From Diphasiastrum complanatum (taxonomy: Eukaryota; Streptophyta; Lycopodiopsida; Lycopodiales; Lycopodiaceae), in NCBI GenBank assembly GCA_029204225.1, contig CM055097.1:38805106-38869105 (forward strand): a stretch of DNA of 64,000 nucleotides, read 5' to 3'. A program made the translations under genes and the position numbers. Each line of letters opens with the position of its first letter. The first letter of the stretch is position 1. Positions 23,048-33,429 of the stretch are shown here, in pieces. The notes under the pieces were generated by a model, which was not told the origin of the DNA, searched no databases, and saw only the letters and a program-made list of their open reading frames with translations.

Positions 23048-25105
23048 CTAGCTTGGTTCAATCATTGCTTTACTAATCACTCCAAGTGATGATCTGAACT
23101 TCATAAAAGGTGTCTTTTGAAGTGGTTTAGTAAGTAGATCAGCTACACATTCATTGCTTGGAACATGCTCCAAAGCAATCTCCTTGGCTTGCACCATTTC
23201 TCTCACAAAGTGATGGCATATCTCAATGTGCTTAGATCTTGCATGGAAGATTGGGTTAGATGCAAGGTGTTGGGATGATATATTGTCATTGTAGATGATT
23301 GGTGCCTCCTCTGAATCCATGATCTTTAGTTCCACCAATAATCTCTTGATCCAAAGTACCTCCTTTGTAGTGGTTGTCAAAGCTTTGTACTCGGCCTCGG
23401 TTGAAGATAGAGATATAGTTTCTTGCTTTTTTGAAAGCCATGAAACCACACCTTCTCCTATGAAAGTTGAATAGGCACTTGTTGATTTCCTATCCCTCTT
23501 GTCCCCTGCAAAATCTGAATCACTAAATGCATGAAGGTTAATCACATCTCCTCTATATAGAATCCCAAAATCCAATGTACCCGAGATGTATCTTAGAATC
23601 CTCTTAGCCTTTTTCCAATGGATATTCAATGGCTTTTGCATGGATTGGCTCAACCTACATACACTAAAGCTAAGATCTGGTCTAGTTATAGTGATCCACA
23701 TTAAGGAACCTATAAGTTGCCTAAACAAAGTGATGTCCATGAAGGATCTTTCATCATCTTCATTTGGCACTTTTACATCTTGCTCCATTGGTGTGTCAAC
23801 ACTTTTGCATACTTCCATCTTAAACTTCTTCAAAAGACTTTGAGCATAGTTTACTTGACTTATAAAGATAAAATCAGACCCTCTAAGTACTTCTATGCCT
23901 AAGATGAAGTGAAGACACCCTAGATCTACCATCTTGAACTCTAAGGATAGATCTATCTTGATTTTTTCAATACCATCAACACTATTTCCACTAATGATGA
24001 TGTCATCTACATAAATGAGTAAAAGTACAATACCAACATCATCAAACTTAATGTAAAGAGTGGGATCATATTCACTTTGAACAAAAGAAAGTGAAATAAG
24101 ATAGCAATGTAGTCTTGAATTCCAAGATCTCGAGGCTTGCTTCAAGCCATAGATGCTTCTTTGGAGATGGCATACTTTGTTCTCCATTCCATGCTTGATG
24201 AACCCTTGTGGCTGCTCCATATAGATATCCTCTTCCAAAAAACCATTCAAGAAAGCATTAGAGACATCCATTTGACATAGAATCCATCCAAAATGTGATG
24301 CAAGTGCAATGATTAGTCTTATTGTGACCATCTTGGCCACGGGTGCAAAAGTTTCCTCATAGTCTATCCCTCTCTCTTGAGCATAACCTTTTGCAACTAA
24401 TCTTGCTTTATGTTTGTTAACACTCCCATTTGCATTCAACTTAAGCTTGAAGACCCACTTGCATCCTATTACATTCCTTTGAGGTCTCTCAACAAGCAAC
24501 CAAGTTTCATTCTCAATCAAGGCATCATACTCATCCAACATAGCTTTATACCATTCTTTGGAGTTCAATGCATCTTCAACATTAGACGGTTCTTCAAAAC
24601 TAGATAAAGCATAAGAAGTGGATGATATACCCTCAACTTGCTGTCCTTTGCCTTGATATGTGAGCCTTGATGGCTCCACTTTTGCCCTTGAAGATCTCCT
24701 TGGTGTGATAGGTGGGTTTGGTGCTTGCTCCTCCATGAGCTCCTCCTCAAAACCAAGATCTTGCTCCTCGGCCATCTTCTTCTTGATTGTTGGAGCACTT
24801 GAGCCTTCTTCAAGCATATGCATATGATGTTCATCAAAGATGACATCCCTTGAAACAACAAATTTTTTCAAGGATGGGAGATAGACTTTGTAGCCCTTGC
24901 TTGAGCTTGCATATCCAAGCATGATCCCTCTTGTGGAAGATGGATCCTCCTTGGTTCTTGTTTCCAATGGCACATGCACATAACATATACACCCAAAAAC
25001 TTTCAAGTGATTAAGATTGGGTTTCTTTCCATACAACATCTCATATGGAGTTTTGCCTTCAATTGCTTTGCAAGACACCCTATTCATCAAGTAGTTTGCA
25101 CACAT
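23048..25105 (-). CDS. Unit 2 ORF2: copia integrase C-terminus, RT and RNase H
   Basis: The 685-residue product is identical to the unit 1 ORF2, including YVDD at 365-368 and the RNase H acidic residues. It is split from its ORF1 by the same frame break in the integrase region. Confidence 0.88.
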   Translation of the reverse strand: MCANYLMNRVSCKAIEGKTPYEMLYGKKPNLNHLKVFGCICYVHVPLETRTKEDPSSTRGIMLGYASSSKGYKVYLPSLKKFVVSRDVIFDEHHMHMLEEGSSAPTIKKKMAEEQDLGFEEELMEEQAPNPPITPRRSSRAKVEPSRLTYQGKGQQVEGISSTSYALSSFEEPSNVEDALNSKEWYKAMLDEYDALIENETWLLVERPQRNVIGCKWVFKLKLNANGSVNKHKARLVAKGYAQERGIDYEETFAPVAKMVTIRLIIALASHFGWILCQMDVSNAFLNGFLEEDIYMEQPQGFIKHGMENKVCHLQRSIYGLKQASRSWNSRLHCYLISLSFVQSEYDPTLYIKFDDVGIVLLLIYVDDIIISGNSVDGIEKIKIDLSLEFKMVDLGCLHFILGIEVLRGSDFIFISQVNYAQSLLKKFKMEVCKSVDTPMEQDVKVPNEDDERSFMDITLFRQLIGSLMWITITRPDLSFSVCRLSQSMQKPLNIHWKKAKRILRYISGTLDFGILYRGDVINLHAFSDSDFAGDKRDRKSTSAYSTFIGEGVVSWLSKKQETISLSSTEAEYKALTTTTKEVLWIKRLLVELKIMDSEEAPIIYNDNISSQHLASNPIFHARSKHIEICHHFVREMVQAKEIALEHVPSNECVADLLTKPLQKTPFMKFRSSLGVISKAMIEPS

Positions 25106-27000
25106 ACAAGAGACTCACCCCAAAAGGATTTGGGCAAACAAGCATCTAATCTTAAAGCCTTAGAACATTCACATAATGTTCTATTCCTTCTTTCAGCAAC
25201 TCCATTTTGTTGAGGAGTGTAAGGACAAGAAGTCTCTTTCTTGATCCCTTCCTCCTCACAAAAGGCCTTGAACTCATTGGAGATGAATTCTCCACCATTG
25301 TCACTTCTAAGAATCTTGATGCTATGATTATGATGCTTTTCCACAAACAACTTGAACTTTACAAAAGTATCAAATACTTGAGACTTGAAGGAAAGTAAGA
25401 ACACCCAACAATATCTTGAGTAGTCATCAATGAAGGTTAAAAACATGGATGAACCTCCATTAGATTTGGTGCTAGCAATGTGCACATCCGAGTGTATGAG
25501 TTCAAGAGGATGAGATGACTTTGTGATGGATTTAGGAAACACCTTCTTATGTGCCTTGGATAAGGCACAAGCTTCACAAACCTTGTCTTCCTTCCCAATA
25601 GACCTTGGTAGGCCTAAAGCATACTCCTCCTTGATCATAGCCTCCATGGAACCCGAGTTGACATGTCCAAGTCTTTTGTGCCATAAAGTAAAGGTAGATA
25701 TCTTGCTCTTCTCGGCCAACATGACAACATTAGTATCCACAAATGCATCCAGCTTATAAAGTTTGCCAAGTCTAGTGCCCTTAGCCACTATCTTACCCTT
25801 CTTCTTGATGAAACATTCATTTGAAGCAAAGTCAACATTGAAACCATTGTCTACCATTTGGCCAACACTTAGTAGATTCTTTGTTATTGTAGGAATGTAC
25901 AAAACACCTTCTATGTTGATCTTTTTGGAAGATCCTAAGCAAAGGGGAATGCTACCAACTCCTTCAATCTTACAAGCTTCATCATTTGCTGTATAGGTAG
26001 ACTTTATAGGTCCATCATAAGATAAGAGAGAAGAGAAAAACTCCCTTTTACTAGTCATGTGTGAACTAGCACCCGAGTCAATCCACCAAGGATCTTCTCC
26101 TTTGAAGCTTGTTGAAGAAAATATGGACATCATGAGAGAGTCCTCACGTGAACTCTCCTCCTCCTCCTCTTTGCTCATGTTGTCTTGGCTTTGATCTTGC
26201 TTCCTCTTGAAGCATTCCGAGGCATAATGCCCCATCTTGCTACAATAGTAGCACTTCACCTTTGATTTGTCCTTCTTGACTTTGGTGGTTGATGGAGATG
26301 CCTTTGGGGGTCCTTCTTGATCCTCAAGCTTTGTAGACTTCTTGAATGTTGATCCTTTGCCTTTGGTGAAGAGAGCTTGGTCATCTCCACCTTGGATGGA
26401 AAGCCTATCCATCCTCTCTTGCATTTGGCTCCTTCTTGATTCCTCGGCCATGAGCGTGCCTTGGAGTTCTTCAAGTATGGGTAGCTTACCCATAATTGCA
26501 TATCCCTGAACCAAATTGTCAAATTCAAAGCTTAGTCCATTCAATATGAGTTGAACAAGCTCTTCATCCTTGATAGGTTCACCTATAAAGGCTAGCTCTT
26601 TGTTCAATTCTTTTACTCTTAGGACAAAAGTATGTGCACTCTCTCCTTTCTTTTGATAGCTTCTATAGATTTGATTCTTCAAAGCTAACATTCTAGTTTG
26701 GTTCTTGGATTCATAGACCTTTTGCAAAGTCTCCCAAGCATCTTGAGCTGAAGTGCAATCTCCTACCTCTCTTAAGAGTTCATTTGCAACATTCATTTTT
26801 ATGCAATGTAGTGCAACATTGCACCTCTTGATGTATTTGGCTTTTTCTTGAGGATGAATAGGTTCACCCTCCTTACCATTTACAATTTCCATCAGATCTT
26901 GCATGATCATGATAGATTCCATTCTAACTTTCCATATGGAATAGTTAGTTTTGTTGAGCCTTTCATTAGTATCCAAAAGATATGCATTTATAGATGCCAT
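25087..27000 (-). CDS. Unit 2 ORF1: copia gag, protease and integrase core
   Basis: The 637-residue product is identical to the unit 1 ORF1 (zinc knuckle 250-263, protease D308, integrase D504/D567/E603) and ends at the same premature point. Confidence 0.88.
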   Translation of the reverse strand: MASINAYLLDTNERLNKTNYSIWKVRMESIMIMQDLMEIVNGKEGEPIHPQEKAKYIKRCNVALHCIKMNVANELLREVGDCTSAQDAWETLQKVYESKNQTRMLALKNQIYRSYQKKGESAHTFVLRVKELNKELAFIGEPIKDEELVQLILNGLSFEFDNLVQGYAIMGKLPILEELQGTLMAEESRRSQMQERMDRLSIQGGDDQALFTKGKGSTFKKSTKLEDQEGPPKASPSTTKVKKDKSKVKCYYCSKMGHYASECFKRKQDQSQDNMSKEEEEESSREDSLMMSIFSSTSFKGEDPWWIDSGASSHMTSKREFFSSLLSYDGPIKSTYTANDEACKIEGVGSIPLCLGSSKKINIEGVLYIPTITKNLLSVGQMVDNGFNVDFASNECFIKKKGKIVAKGTRLGKLYKLDAFVDTNVVMLAEKSKISTFTLWHKRLGHVNSGSMEAMIKEEYALGLPRSIGKEDKVCEACALSKAHKKVFPKSITKSSHPLELIHSDVHIASTKSNGGSSMFLTFIDDYSRYCWVFLLSFKSQVFDTFVKFKLFVEKHHNHSIKILRSDNGGEFISNEFKAFCEEEGIKKETSCPYTPQQNGVAERRNRTLCECSKALRLDACLPKSFWGESLVCVQTT

Positions 27001-27377
27001 CTAGTCTCCTAATCAAGGACTTGACACAAATGAAAGTTACTTCTATTGATTTGATTGAAGGTCTACCTTATCCCACTTCTTAGGGACCTGAAAAGATCAG
27101 TAATAGACTTCCTATAAAGATCTAAGAATGATCTCTAACAAAATCAAATCATAGAATACTAGAAACAATGCACTTGCTTGATTGAAGTAGACAATACTAG
27201 TAGAATTGCCCCTCTTTCTATAAAGAACATTAAAGCTTCCCAATCTCCAATGTATTTGACTCACTTTGAGTTCTAGAATCAATACTAGATGCTAAGATCC
27301 AATCTACACAAGATTTAGATCAAAACTTGTGATCAAATTGAATGAAAACCAAGGATTTAGCTCATTTCAGCCTTTAG

Positions 27378-27389
27378 GCTCTGATACCA
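27378..27389 (-). promoter_or_regulatory. Primer-binding site, unit 2
   Basis: TGGTATCAGAGC on the minus strand, adjoining LTR 3. Confidence 0.9.
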
Positions 27390-28071
27390 TGTAAAAATTA
27401 CAGCAAATAAGGATCCTAAAACACTTGAAATGATGAGGGAAACAATAGATTATGATTTCATAAGATTAGCACAAGTTGAACCATCAAAATCCATCAAAAA
27501 TCTATGCTTGAACCTCACTAAATGGCCCAAATCCTTGAAGAAGGCTTCACACGTGTGAAAGTACGGCCTCCCACAGTCTGAGTACTGTACACCAGACCTA
27601 CATTCAATCCTATAATCATTAGTAATCACAAGTACTCAAACAATTATGAACATAGAGAGCAATTGCACCATTATGAGAGAAAAAACATGAAATTGCTTGA
27701 TTGATTTTGGTGAGATATCATCACCTATATATACATGATCCATCACGGTTTTGGGCAGGTATGAGTAGCCCTAAACCTATCCCTAATGCTAATTTTGGTG
27801 GATCTTTCATCCCTACCAAGTTAGGGTTGGAATCTTGGAGATCCCTCAACAATGCAAAAATTACCAAAAATAGCTCCTATTTTTTCTCCCTTGTATCTAA
27901 GCATAATTTGGACTCATTCCAAAGGTTCTAACACTTAGGTCTACTTGAGAACATCCTTATGAATGGAATCCTATGCTATTTGTCACGTGTGACAAGCCAC
28001 ATCATGACCATCTAACTATTTACAAGTCATATGACCAAAACTAGTCAAGCTAGAATTGTGAATTTTTAACA
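27390..28071 (-). repeat. Array LTR 3 (shared between units 2 and 3)
   Basis: Appears identical to LTRs 1 and 2 by eye. Confidence 0.93.
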
Positions 28072-28083
28072 CTCCTCCTCACT
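28072..28083 (-). promoter_or_regulatory. Polypurine tract, unit 3
   Basis: Same tract as in units 1 and 2. Confidence 0.8.
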
Positions 28084-28085
28084 AT

Positions 28086-30143
28086 CTAGCTTGGTTCAAT
28101 CATTGCTTTACTAATCACTCCAAGTGATGATCTGAACTTCATAAAAGGTGTCTTTTGAAGTGGTTTAGTAAGTAGATCAGCTACACATTCATTGCTTGGA
28201 ACATGCTCCAAAGCAATCTCCTTGGCTTGCACCATTTCTCTCACAAAGTGATGGCATATCTCAATGTGCTTAGATCTTGCATGGAAGATTGGGTTAGATG
28301 CAAGGTGTTGGGATGATATATTGTCATTGTAGATGATTGGTGCCTCCTCTGAATCCATGATCTTTAGTTCCACCAATAATCTCTTGATCCAAAGTACCTC
28401 CTTTGTAGTGGTTGTCAAAGCTTTGTACTCGGCCTCGGTTGAAGATAGAGATATAGTTTCTTGCTTTTTTGAAAGCCATGAAACCACACCTTCTCCTATG
28501 AAAGTTGAATAGGCACTTGTTGATTTCCTATCCCTCTTGTCCCCTGCAAAATCTGAATCACTAAATGCATGAAGGTTAATCACATCTCCTCTATATAGAA
28601 TCCCAAAATCCAATGTACCCGAGATGTATCTTAGAATCCTCTTAGCCTTTTTCCAATGGATATTCAATGGCTTTTGCATGGATTGGCTCAACCTACATAC
28701 ACTAAAGCTAAGATCTGGTCTAGTTATAGTGATCCACATTAAGGAACCTATAAGTTGCCTAAACAAAGTGATGTCCATGAAGGATCTTTCATCATCTTCA
28801 TTTGGCACTTTTACATCCTGCTCCATTGGTGTGTCAACACTTTTGCATACTTCCATCTTAAACTTCTTCAAAAGACTTTGAGCATAGTTTACTTGACTTA
28901 TAAAGATAAAATCAGACCCTCTAAGTACTTCTATGCCTAAGATGAAGTGAAGACACCCTAGATCTACCATCTTGAACTCTAAGGATAGATCTATCTTGAT
29001 TTTTTCAATACCATCAACACTATTTCCACTAATGATGATGTCATCTACATAAATGAGTAAAAGTACAATACCAACATCATCAAACTTAATGTAAAGAGTG
29101 GGATCATATTCACTTTGAACAAAAGAAAGTGAAATAAGATAGCAATGTAGTCTTGAATTCCAAGATCTCGAGGCTTGCTTCAAGCCATAGATGCTTCTTT
29201 GGAGATGGCATACTTTGTTCTCCATTCCATGCTTGATGAACCCTTGTGGCTGCTCCATATAGATATCCTCTTCCAAAAAACCATTCAAGAAAGCATTAGA
29301 GACATCCATTTGACATAGAATCCATCCAAAATGTGATGCAAGTGCAATGATTAGTCTTATTGTGACCATCTTGGCCACGGGTGCAAAAGTTTCCTCATAG
29401 TCTATCCCTCTCTCTTGAGCATAACCTTTTGCAACTAATCTTGCTTTATGTTTGTTAACACTCCCATTTGCATTCAACTTAAGCTTGAAGACCCACTTGC
29501 ATCCTATTACATTCCTTTGAGGTCTCTCAACAAGCAACCAAGTTTCATTCTCAATCAAGGCATCATACTCATCCAACATAGCTTTATACCATTCTTTGGA
29601 GTTCAATGCATCTTCAACATTAGACGGTTCTTCAAAACTAGATAAAGCATAAGAAGTGGATGATATACCCTCAACTTGCTGTCCTTTGCCTTGATATGTG
29701 AGCCTTGATGGCTCCACTTTTGCCCTTGAAGATCTCCTTGGTGTGATAGGTGGGTTTGGTGCTTGCTCCTCCATGAGCTCCTCCTCAAAACCAAGATCTT
29801 GCTCCTCGGCCATCTTCTTCTTGATTGTTGGAGCACTTGAGCCTTCTTCAAGCATATGCATATGATGTTCATCAAAGATGACATCCCTTGAAACAACAAA
29901 TTTTTTCAAGGATGGGAGATAGACTTTGTAGCCCTTGCTTGAGCTTGCATATCCAAGCATGATCCCTCTTGTGGAAGATGGATCCTCCTTGGTTCTTGTT
30001 TCCAATGGCACATGCACATAACATATACACCCAAAAACTTTCAAGTGATTAAGATTGGGTTTCTTTCCATACAACATCTCATATGGAGTTTTGCCTTCAA
30101 TTGCTTTGCAAGACACCCTATTCATCAAGTAGTTTGCACACAT
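28086..30143 (-). CDS. Unit 3 ORF2: copia integrase C-terminus, RT and RNase H
   Basis: Protein identical to units 1 and 2. One silent base difference is visible at 28,818 (C here, T at the matching positions 18,742 and 23,780), within a Gln codon of the MEQDVK segment (residue 442). It has the same frame split from ORF1. Confidence 0.88.
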   Translation of the reverse strand: MCANYLMNRVSCKAIEGKTPYEMLYGKKPNLNHLKVFGCICYVHVPLETRTKEDPSSTRGIMLGYASSSKGYKVYLPSLKKFVVSRDVIFDEHHMHMLEEGSSAPTIKKKMAEEQDLGFEEELMEEQAPNPPITPRRSSRAKVEPSRLTYQGKGQQVEGISSTSYALSSFEEPSNVEDALNSKEWYKAMLDEYDALIENETWLLVERPQRNVIGCKWVFKLKLNANGSVNKHKARLVAKGYAQERGIDYEETFAPVAKMVTIRLIIALASHFGWILCQMDVSNAFLNGFLEEDIYMEQPQGFIKHGMENKVCHLQRSIYGLKQASRSWNSRLHCYLISLSFVQSEYDPTLYIKFDDVGIVLLLIYVDDIIISGNSVDGIEKIKIDLSLEFKMVDLGCLHFILGIEVLRGSDFIFISQVNYAQSLLKKFKMEVCKSVDTPMEQDVKVPNEDDERSFMDITLFRQLIGSLMWITITRPDLSFSVCRLSQSMQKPLNIHWKKAKRILRYISGTLDFGILYRGDVINLHAFSDSDFAGDKRDRKSTSAYSTFIGEGVVSWLSKKQETISLSSTEAEYKALTTTTKEVLWIKRLLVELKIMDSEEAPIIYNDNISSQHLASNPIFHARSKHIEICHHFVREMVQAKEIALEHVPSNECVADLLTKPLQKTPFMKFRSSLGVISKAMIEPS

Positions 30144-32038
30144 ACAAGAGACTCACCCCAAAAGGATTTGGGCAAACAAGCATCTAATCTTAAAGCCTTA
30201 GAACATTCACATAATGTTCTATTCCTTCTTTCAGCAACTCCATTTTGTTGAGGAGTGTAAGGACAAGAAGTCTCTTTCTTGATCCCTTCCTCCTCACAAA
30301 AGGCCTTGAACTCATTGGAGATGAATTCTCCACCATTGTCACTTCTAAGAATCTTGATGCTATGATTATGATGCTTTTCCACAAACAACTTGAACTTTAC
30401 AAAAGTATCAAATACTTGAGACTTGAAGGAAAGTAAGAACACCCAACAATATCTTGAGTAGTCATCAATGAAGGTTAAAAACATGGATGAACCTCCATTA
30501 GATTTGGTGCTAGCAATGTGCACATCCGAGTGTATGAGTTCAAGAGGATGAGATGACTTTGTGATGGATTTAGGAAACACCTTCTTATGTGCCTTGGATA
30601 AGGCACAAGCTTCACAAACCTTGTCTTCCTTCCCAATAGACCTTGGTAGGCCTAAAGCATACTCCTCCTTGATCATAGCCTCCATGGAACCCGAGTTGAC
30701 ATGTCCAAGTCTTTTGTGCCATAAAGTAAAGGTAGATATCTTGCTCTTCTCGGCCAACATGACAACATTAGTATCCACAAATGCATCCAGCTTATAAAGT
30801 TTGCCAAGTCTAGTGCCCTTAGCCACTATCTTACCCTTCTTCTTGATGAAACATTCATTTGAAGCAAAGTCAACATTGAAACCATTGTCTACCATTTGGC
30901 CAACACTTAGTAGATTCTTTGTTATTGTAGGAATGTACAAAACACCTTCTATGTTGATCTTTTTGGAAGATCCTAAGCAAAGGGGAATGCTACCAACTCC
31001 TTCAATCTTACAAGCTTCATCATTTGCTGTATAGGTAGACTTTATAGGTCCATCATAAGATAAGAGAGAAGAGAAAAACTCCCTTTTACTAGTCATGTGT
31101 GAACTAGCACCCGAGTCAATCCACCAAGGATCTTCTCCTTTGAAGCTTGTTGAAGAAAATATGGACATCATGAGAGAGTCCTCACGTGAACTCTCCTCCT
31201 CCTCCTCTTTGCTCATGTTGTCTTGGCTTTGATCTTGCTTCCTCTTGAAGCATTCCGAGGCATAATGCCCCATCTTGCTACAATAGTAGCACTTCACCTT
31301 TGATTTGTCCTTCTTGACTTTGGTGGTTGATGGAGATGCCTTTGGGGGTCCTTCTTGATCCTCAAGCTTTGTAGAATTCTTGAATGTTGATCCTTTGCCT
31401 TTGGTGAAGAGAGCTTGGTCATCTCCACCTTGGATGGAAAGCCTATCCATCCTCTCTTGCATTTGGCTCCTTCTTGATTCCTCGGCCATGAGCGTGCCTT
31501 GGAGTTCTTCAAGTATGGGTAGCTTACCCATAATTGCATATCCCTGAACCAAATTGTCAAATTCAAAGCTTAGTCCATTCAATATGAGTTGAACAAGCTC
31601 TTCATCCTTGATAGGTTCACCTATAAAGGCTAGCTCTTTGTTCAATTCTTTTACTCTTAGGACAAAAGTATGTGCACTCTCTCCTTTCTTTTGATAGCTT
31701 CTATAGATTTGATTCTTCAAAGCTAACATTCTAGTTTGGTTCTTGGATTCATAGACCTTTTGCAAAGTCTCCCAAGCATCTTGAGCTGAAGTGCAATCTC
31801 CTACCTCTCTTAAGAGTTCATTTGCAACATTCATTTTTATGCAATGTAGTGCAACATTGCACCTCTTGATGTATTTGGCTTTTTCTTGAGGATGAATAGG
31901 TTCACCCTCCTTACCATTTACAATTTCCATCAGATCTTGCATGATCATGATAGATTCCATTCTAACTTTCCATATGGAATAGTTAGTTTTGTTGAGCCTT
32001 TCATTAGTATCCAAAAGATATGCATTTATAGATGCCAT
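30125..32038 (-). CDS. Unit 3 ORF1: copia gag, protease and integrase core
   Basis: As in units 1 and 2 except residue 221, which is Asn here and Lys in the others, from a single base change at 31,376. The change lies in the basic stretch before the zinc knuckle and need not affect function. It has the same premature end inside integrase. Confidence 0.88.
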   Translation of the reverse strand: MASINAYLLDTNERLNKTNYSIWKVRMESIMIMQDLMEIVNGKEGEPIHPQEKAKYIKRCNVALHCIKMNVANELLREVGDCTSAQDAWETLQKVYESKNQTRMLALKNQIYRSYQKKGESAHTFVLRVKELNKELAFIGEPIKDEELVQLILNGLSFEFDNLVQGYAIMGKLPILEELQGTLMAEESRRSQMQERMDRLSIQGGDDQALFTKGKGSTFKNSTKLEDQEGPPKASPSTTKVKKDKSKVKCYYCSKMGHYASECFKRKQDQSQDNMSKEEEEESSREDSLMMSIFSSTSFKGEDPWWIDSGASSHMTSKREFFSSLLSYDGPIKSTYTANDEACKIEGVGSIPLCLGSSKKINIEGVLYIPTITKNLLSVGQMVDNGFNVDFASNECFIKKKGKIVAKGTRLGKLYKLDAFVDTNVVMLAEKSKISTFTLWHKRLGHVNSGSMEAMIKEEYALGLPRSIGKEDKVCEACALSKAHKKVFPKSITKSSHPLELIHSDVHIASTKSNGGSSMFLTFIDDYSRYCWVFLLSFKSQVFDTFVKFKLFVEKHHNHSIKILRSDNGGEFISNEFKAFCEEEGIKKETSCPYTPQQNGVAERRNRTLCECSKALRLDACLPKSFWGESLVCVQTT

Positions 32039-32415
32039 CTAGTCTCCTAATCAAGGACTTGACACAAATGAAAGTTACTTCTATTGATTTGATTGAAGGT
32101 CTACCTTATCCCACTTCTTAGGGACCTGAAAAGATCAGTAATAGACTTCCTATAAAGATCTAAGAATGATCTCTAACAAAATCAAATCATAGAATACTAG
32201 AAACAATGCACTTGCTTGATTGAAGTAGACAATACTAGTAGAATTGCCCCTCTTTCTATAAAGAACATTAAAGCTTCCCAATCTCCAATGTATTTGACTC
32301 ACTTTGAGTTCTAGAATCAATACTAGATGCTAAGATCCAATCTACACAAGATTTAGATCAAAACTTGTGATCAAATTGAATGAAAACCAAGGATTTAGCT
32401 CATTTCAGCCTTTAG

Positions 32416-32427
32416 GCTCTGATACCA
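32416..32427 (-). promoter_or_regulatory. Primer-binding site, unit 3
   Basis: TGGTATCAGAGC on the minus strand, adjoining LTR 4. Confidence 0.9.
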
Positions 32428-33109
32428 TGTAAAAATTACAGCAAATAAGGATCCTAAAACACTTGAAATGATGAGGGAAACAATAGATTATGATTTCATA
32501 AGATTAGCACAAGTTGAACCATCAAAATCCATCAAAAATCTATGCTTGAACCTCACTAAATGGCCCAAATCCTTGAAGAAGGCTTCACACGTGTGAAAGT
32601 ACGGCCTCCCACAGTCTGAGTACTGTACACCAGACCTACATTCAATCCTATAATCATTAGTAATCACAAGTACTCAAACAATTATGAACATAGAGAGCAA
32701 TTGCACCATTATGAGAGAAAAAACATGAAATTGCTTGATTGATTTTGGTGAGATATCATCACCTATATATACATGATCCATCACGGTTTTGGGCAGGTAT
32801 GAGTAGCCCTAAACCTATCCCTAATGCTAATTTTGGTGGATCTTTCATCCCTACCAAGTTAGGGTTGGAATCTTGGAGATCCCTCAACAATGCAAAAATT
32901 ACCAAAAATAGCTCCTATTTTTTCTCCCTTGTATCTAAGCATAATTTGGACTCATTCCAAAGGTTCTAACACTTAGGTCTACTTGAGATCATCCTTATGA
33001 ATGGAATCCTATGCTATTTGTCACGTGTGACAAGCCACATCATGACCATCTAACTATTTACAAGTCATATGACCAAAACTAGTCAAGCTAGAATTGTGAA
33101 TTTTTAACA
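32428..33109 (-). repeat. Array LTR 4 (outer 5' LTR)
   Basis: One base difference from LTR 1 seen by eye (T at 32,989 against A at 17,875). One change in 682 bases between the outer LTRs indicates a very recent insertion. Confidence 0.93.
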
Positions 33110-33114
33110 ACTAG
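33110..33114. repeat. Target-site duplication ACTAG (right)
   Basis: Matches 17,309-17,313. Element B integrase coding resumes directly after it. Confidence 0.85.
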
Positions 33115-33425
33115 CTCAAGTTTCTTTCTCAAATCAGACGCTATTTGAACATAGCAGAGACATCCGAACACACGAAAGTGTTTAAGGCTTGGTTTGTAAC
33201 CATAGTAGGCTTCAAACAGAGTTTTGGAGTCGACTGTCTTTGTGCTAGAATAATTTTGCAAATAGCAGGCTGTAGAAATTGCTTCAACCTAAAATTTCTT
33301 GGGTAACTGAGCATTGATTGTCATGGATTGTGCAGCTTCCAAAAATGTTCGATTTTTTCGTTCAACTATGCCATTCTGTTGTGGAGTGTAGCTGGTTGTG
33401 AACTGATGGTGCACGAGATCAAGCA
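33115..33425 (-). pseudogene. Element B: copia integrase (right part)
   Basis: The minus strand encodes TTSYTPQQNGIVERKNRTF (catalytic Glu region), LPKKF, a stop, then YYGYKPSLKHFRVFGCLCYVQI and SDLRKKLE up to the array. The sequence continues at 17,313 if the array and one ACTAG are set aside, so the array landed in this integrase gene. Coding similarity stops at ~33,425, where plus-strand sequence begins. Confidence 0.75.
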
Positions 33426-33429
33426 TTGA

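Larger units (their letters stand above)
17314..33109 (-). mobile_element. Tandem array of a young copia element: 4 LTRs, 3 internal regions
   Basis: Four LTRs of 682 bp alternate with three internal regions of 4,356 bp at an exact 5,038-bp period, all on the minus strand. The outer borders carry one 5-bp duplication (ACTAG). Each unit has PBS, an untranslated leader of ~380 bp, gag-protease-integrase, RT-RNase H and a PPT. By eye I found only three single-base differences across the array (28,818; 31,376; 32,989). The simplest reading is one insertion into element B followed by unequal LTR-LTR recombination. Insertion of a concatemer or an assembly expansion are alternatives. Confidence 0.92.

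Noticed and set aside
17314-33109. CRISPR-like or satellite interpretation of the regular 5-kb repeat
   Set aside because: Units contain full copia coding regions, PBS, PPT and LTRs with a target duplication, so this is a retrotransposon array.
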